A stretch of DNA of 7,392 nucleotides, taken from positions 1 to 7,392 of the forward strand of contig JAQGPB010000401.1 in assembly GCA_028293265.1 (NCBI GenBank), given 5' to 3'. The notes under the pieces were generated by a model, which was not told the DNA's origin, ran no database searches, and saw only the letters and a program-made list of their open reading frames with translations. Shown piece after piece: positions 5,967 through 7,392 of the stretch (its first letter is position 1; each line of letters opens with the position of its first letter). The position numbers and the translations under genes are program-made. The DNA comes from Pedosphaera sp. (lineage in GTDB: Bacteria; Verrucomicrobiota; Verrucomicrobiae; Limisphaerales; Pedosphaeraceae).

Positions 5967-7392
5967 TTACTTCGCCACTTCTGTGCAGCGGGTTTCGCGG
6001 ATCACCGTGATCTTGATCTGGCCGGGATATTGCAACCCATCCTCGATTTTCAGGGCGATGTTGCGGGCCAGGGCGTAGGCCTGTTCGTCGTTGATCGCCT
6101 CGGGTTGGACCAACACGCGCAATTCGCGGCCGGCCTGCACCGCAAAACATTTTTCCACGCCGGGAAAGGAGAGCGCGATTTTCTCCAGGTCTTCCACCCG
6201 CTTGAGATAAGTCGCCATGGTTTCCGAACGCGCGCCCGGGCGCGAGGCGCTGATGGCATCGGCGGCGCTGACCAGGATTCCCAGCGGGCCGACCGGCGGC
6301 ACATCGTTGTGGTGCGAGGCGACACCGTTGACCACCGCATCCGATTCGCCGTAACGCTTGATGAAGTCCGCGCCGACGATCGCGTGCGGGCCTTCCACTT
6401 CGTGGCTGATGGCCTTGCCAATGTCATGCAACAGCCCGGCGCGTTTGGCTGGCATCGCGTCCAGGCCCAGTTCCGCCGCCATCAGCCCCATCAAGTGCGC
6501 CACTTCAATCGAATGATCGAGCACGTTTTGGGAATAGCTGTGCCGGAAATGCAGTCGGCCGAGCAGCTTGACGATCTCCAGATGCACGGGTGGCAAGCCG
6601 GTTTTCTGCACCGCTTCCTCGCCCAAGCGCAGAATGGTTTCATCCGTTTCCTGGCTGACCTTCGCGACGATTTCCTCAATGCGCGTCGGATGAATGCGGC
6701 CATCGAGGATCAGGCGCGTCATCGCCTCGCGCGCAATCTCGCGGCGCACGGGATCGAAACCGGACAATACGACCGCGTTGGGCGTGTCATCAATCAGCAC
6801 CGTGATGCCCGTGGCGGCCTCGAACGCGCGGATGTTGCGCCCGTCGCGCCCGATGATGCGGCCCTTCATGTCTTCGCCTTGCAGGGCGATGGTCGCCGTC
6901 GTCGTTTCAAAAGTGTGTTCGCCGGCATAGCGTTGAATGGCCACGCTGATGATCTGCCGGGCTTTTTCCTCCGCGCGGGTTTTGGCATCATCCACGATGT
7001 GGCGGGCCAGGTCGCTCGCGTCGCGCAAGGCCTCCTGCTCGATCTCCTTCATGAACTGCCCGCGCGCCTCCTTCTCGGTCAGGTGCGCCATCGTTTGCAA
7101 TTGTTCCCGCCGCGTCCGGGTGAGGTGGTCCAATTCCGCCTGGTGCGCCTCCAGCGATTCCCCCTGCAACTGCAGGGCCGCCTTCTGCTCCTGCAAATTT
7201 TTCTCCACTTGGACGAGCTTTTCCAACTGCGTGTTGATCAGCGATTCGCGCTCGCCCAGGCGCCGCTCATACTCGGCGCGTTCCAGGCGTCGCGCGGTGA
7301 AGGATTGCTCGGTCAGCTCGCGAAGCTTGAGGGCTTCCTCGTTGGCGGCGAGCCGGGAATCGCGGATGATCGTCTCGGCATCTTGCCGGGCT
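5967..7392 (-). CDS. rny: Ribonuclease Y, 5' end cut by window edge
   Basis: RNase Y is a membrane-anchored endoribonuclease that starts mRNA decay and can assemble with enolase and other partners in a degradosome-like complex. The frame is open from the right edge to TAA 5969-5967, 474 codons; typical proteins have about 510-530, so the N-terminal membrane helix and the first part of the coiled coil are missing. Visible in order (numbered from the window edge): coiled coil (1 to about 130), KH domain with MKGRIIGRDGRNIRAFE (about 175-191), then the HD domain with LDHSIEVAHL (about 291-300), metal-binding His-Asp in GLLHDIGKA (about 319-327; bases 6428-6423) and ASHHND (about 358-363). The C-terminal domain ends KITVIRETRCTEVAK. 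A TTG at 7226 is an internal Leu codon, since the coiled coil continues upstream without a break. No lesion is seen. Confidence 0.97.
   Translation of the reverse strand, partial: ARQDAETIIRDSRLAANEEALKLRELTEQSFTARRLERAEYERRLGERESLINTQLEKLVQVEKNLQEQKAALQLQGESLEAHQAELDHLTRTRREQLQTMAHLTEKEARGQFMKEIEQEALRDASDLARHIVDDAKTRAEEKARQIISVAIQRYAGEHTFETTTATIALQGEDMKGRIIGRDGRNIRAFEAATGITVLIDDTPNAVVLSGFDPVRREIAREAMTRLILDGRIHPTRIEEIVAKVSQETDETILRLGEEAVQKTGLPPVHLEIVKLLGRLHFRHSYSQNVLDHSIEVAHLMGLMAAELGLDAMPAKRAGLLHDIGKAISHEVEGPHAIVGADFIKRYGESDAVVNGVASHHNDVPPVGPLGILVSAADAISASRPGARSETMATYLKRVEDLEKIALSFPGVEKCFAVQAGRELRVLVQPEAINDEQAYALARNIALKIEDGLQYPGQIKITVIRETRCTEVAK

Noticed and set aside
7224..7226. TTG as the start of RNase Y
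   Set aside because: The frame continues upstream to the window edge with coiled-coil sequence typical of RNase Y, so this is an internal Leu codon.

Overview
The window looks like chromosomal DNA from a moderately GC-rich bacterium. I infer, without certainty, a Verrucomicrobiota-like organism. The reasons are the style of the proteins (an aldo/keto reductase with a [12 protein letters not shown] motif, a small coiled-coil/lipoprotein pair, a glycoside hydrolase remnant) and the near absence of good Shine-Dalgarno sites before clear start codons. No rRNA, tRNA or CRISPR array is visible.

Left part (1-2000): a CrcB fluoride exporter on the minus strand runs off the left edge. Its leader folds as a fluoride riboswitch whose pseudoknot strand doubles as the 5' arm of a transcription terminator. 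The terminator's U-run ends directly at the crcB start codon. The riboswitch and the divergent enolase gene (eno, plus strand) share an upstream region with a 14-bp tandem repeat and a palindrome inside the likely eno promoter. A strong intrinsic terminator follows eno.

Middle part (2000-4330): between eno and an aldo/keto reductase gene sits a unit that looks like a single integron gene cassette. It is bounded by a perfect 10-bp inverted repeat (GTTAGGCCAC / GTGGCCTAAC), carries one AT-rich ORF for a four-helix membrane protein, and ends in an attC-like hairpin that abuts the stop codon of the reductase. No integrase is present. The reductase (minus) has a degenerate C-terminal Fe-S motif and a promoter placed so close to the ATG that its mRNA may be nearly leaderless. 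Divergent from it is a HicB-HicA type II toxin-antitoxin pair with the antitoxin gene first and a 4-nt overlap.

Right part (4330-7392): a decayed 3' fragment of a glycoside-hydrolase-like gene (minus) carries one in-frame stop and one 1-nt frameshift. Then come a membrane-anchored coiled-coil protein and a small probable lipoprotein, likely one transcription unit (plus) with a good sigma70-like promoter. The large 3' part of rny (RNase Y, minus) converges on them and runs off the right edge; its start is outside the window.

Housekeeping functions (glycolysis and degradosome enolase, RNase Y mRNA turnover, fluoride resistance) are therefore interleaved with accessory material (cassette, toxin-antitoxin, pseudogene). 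This suggests the gaps between core genes here have repeatedly received or lost DNA.
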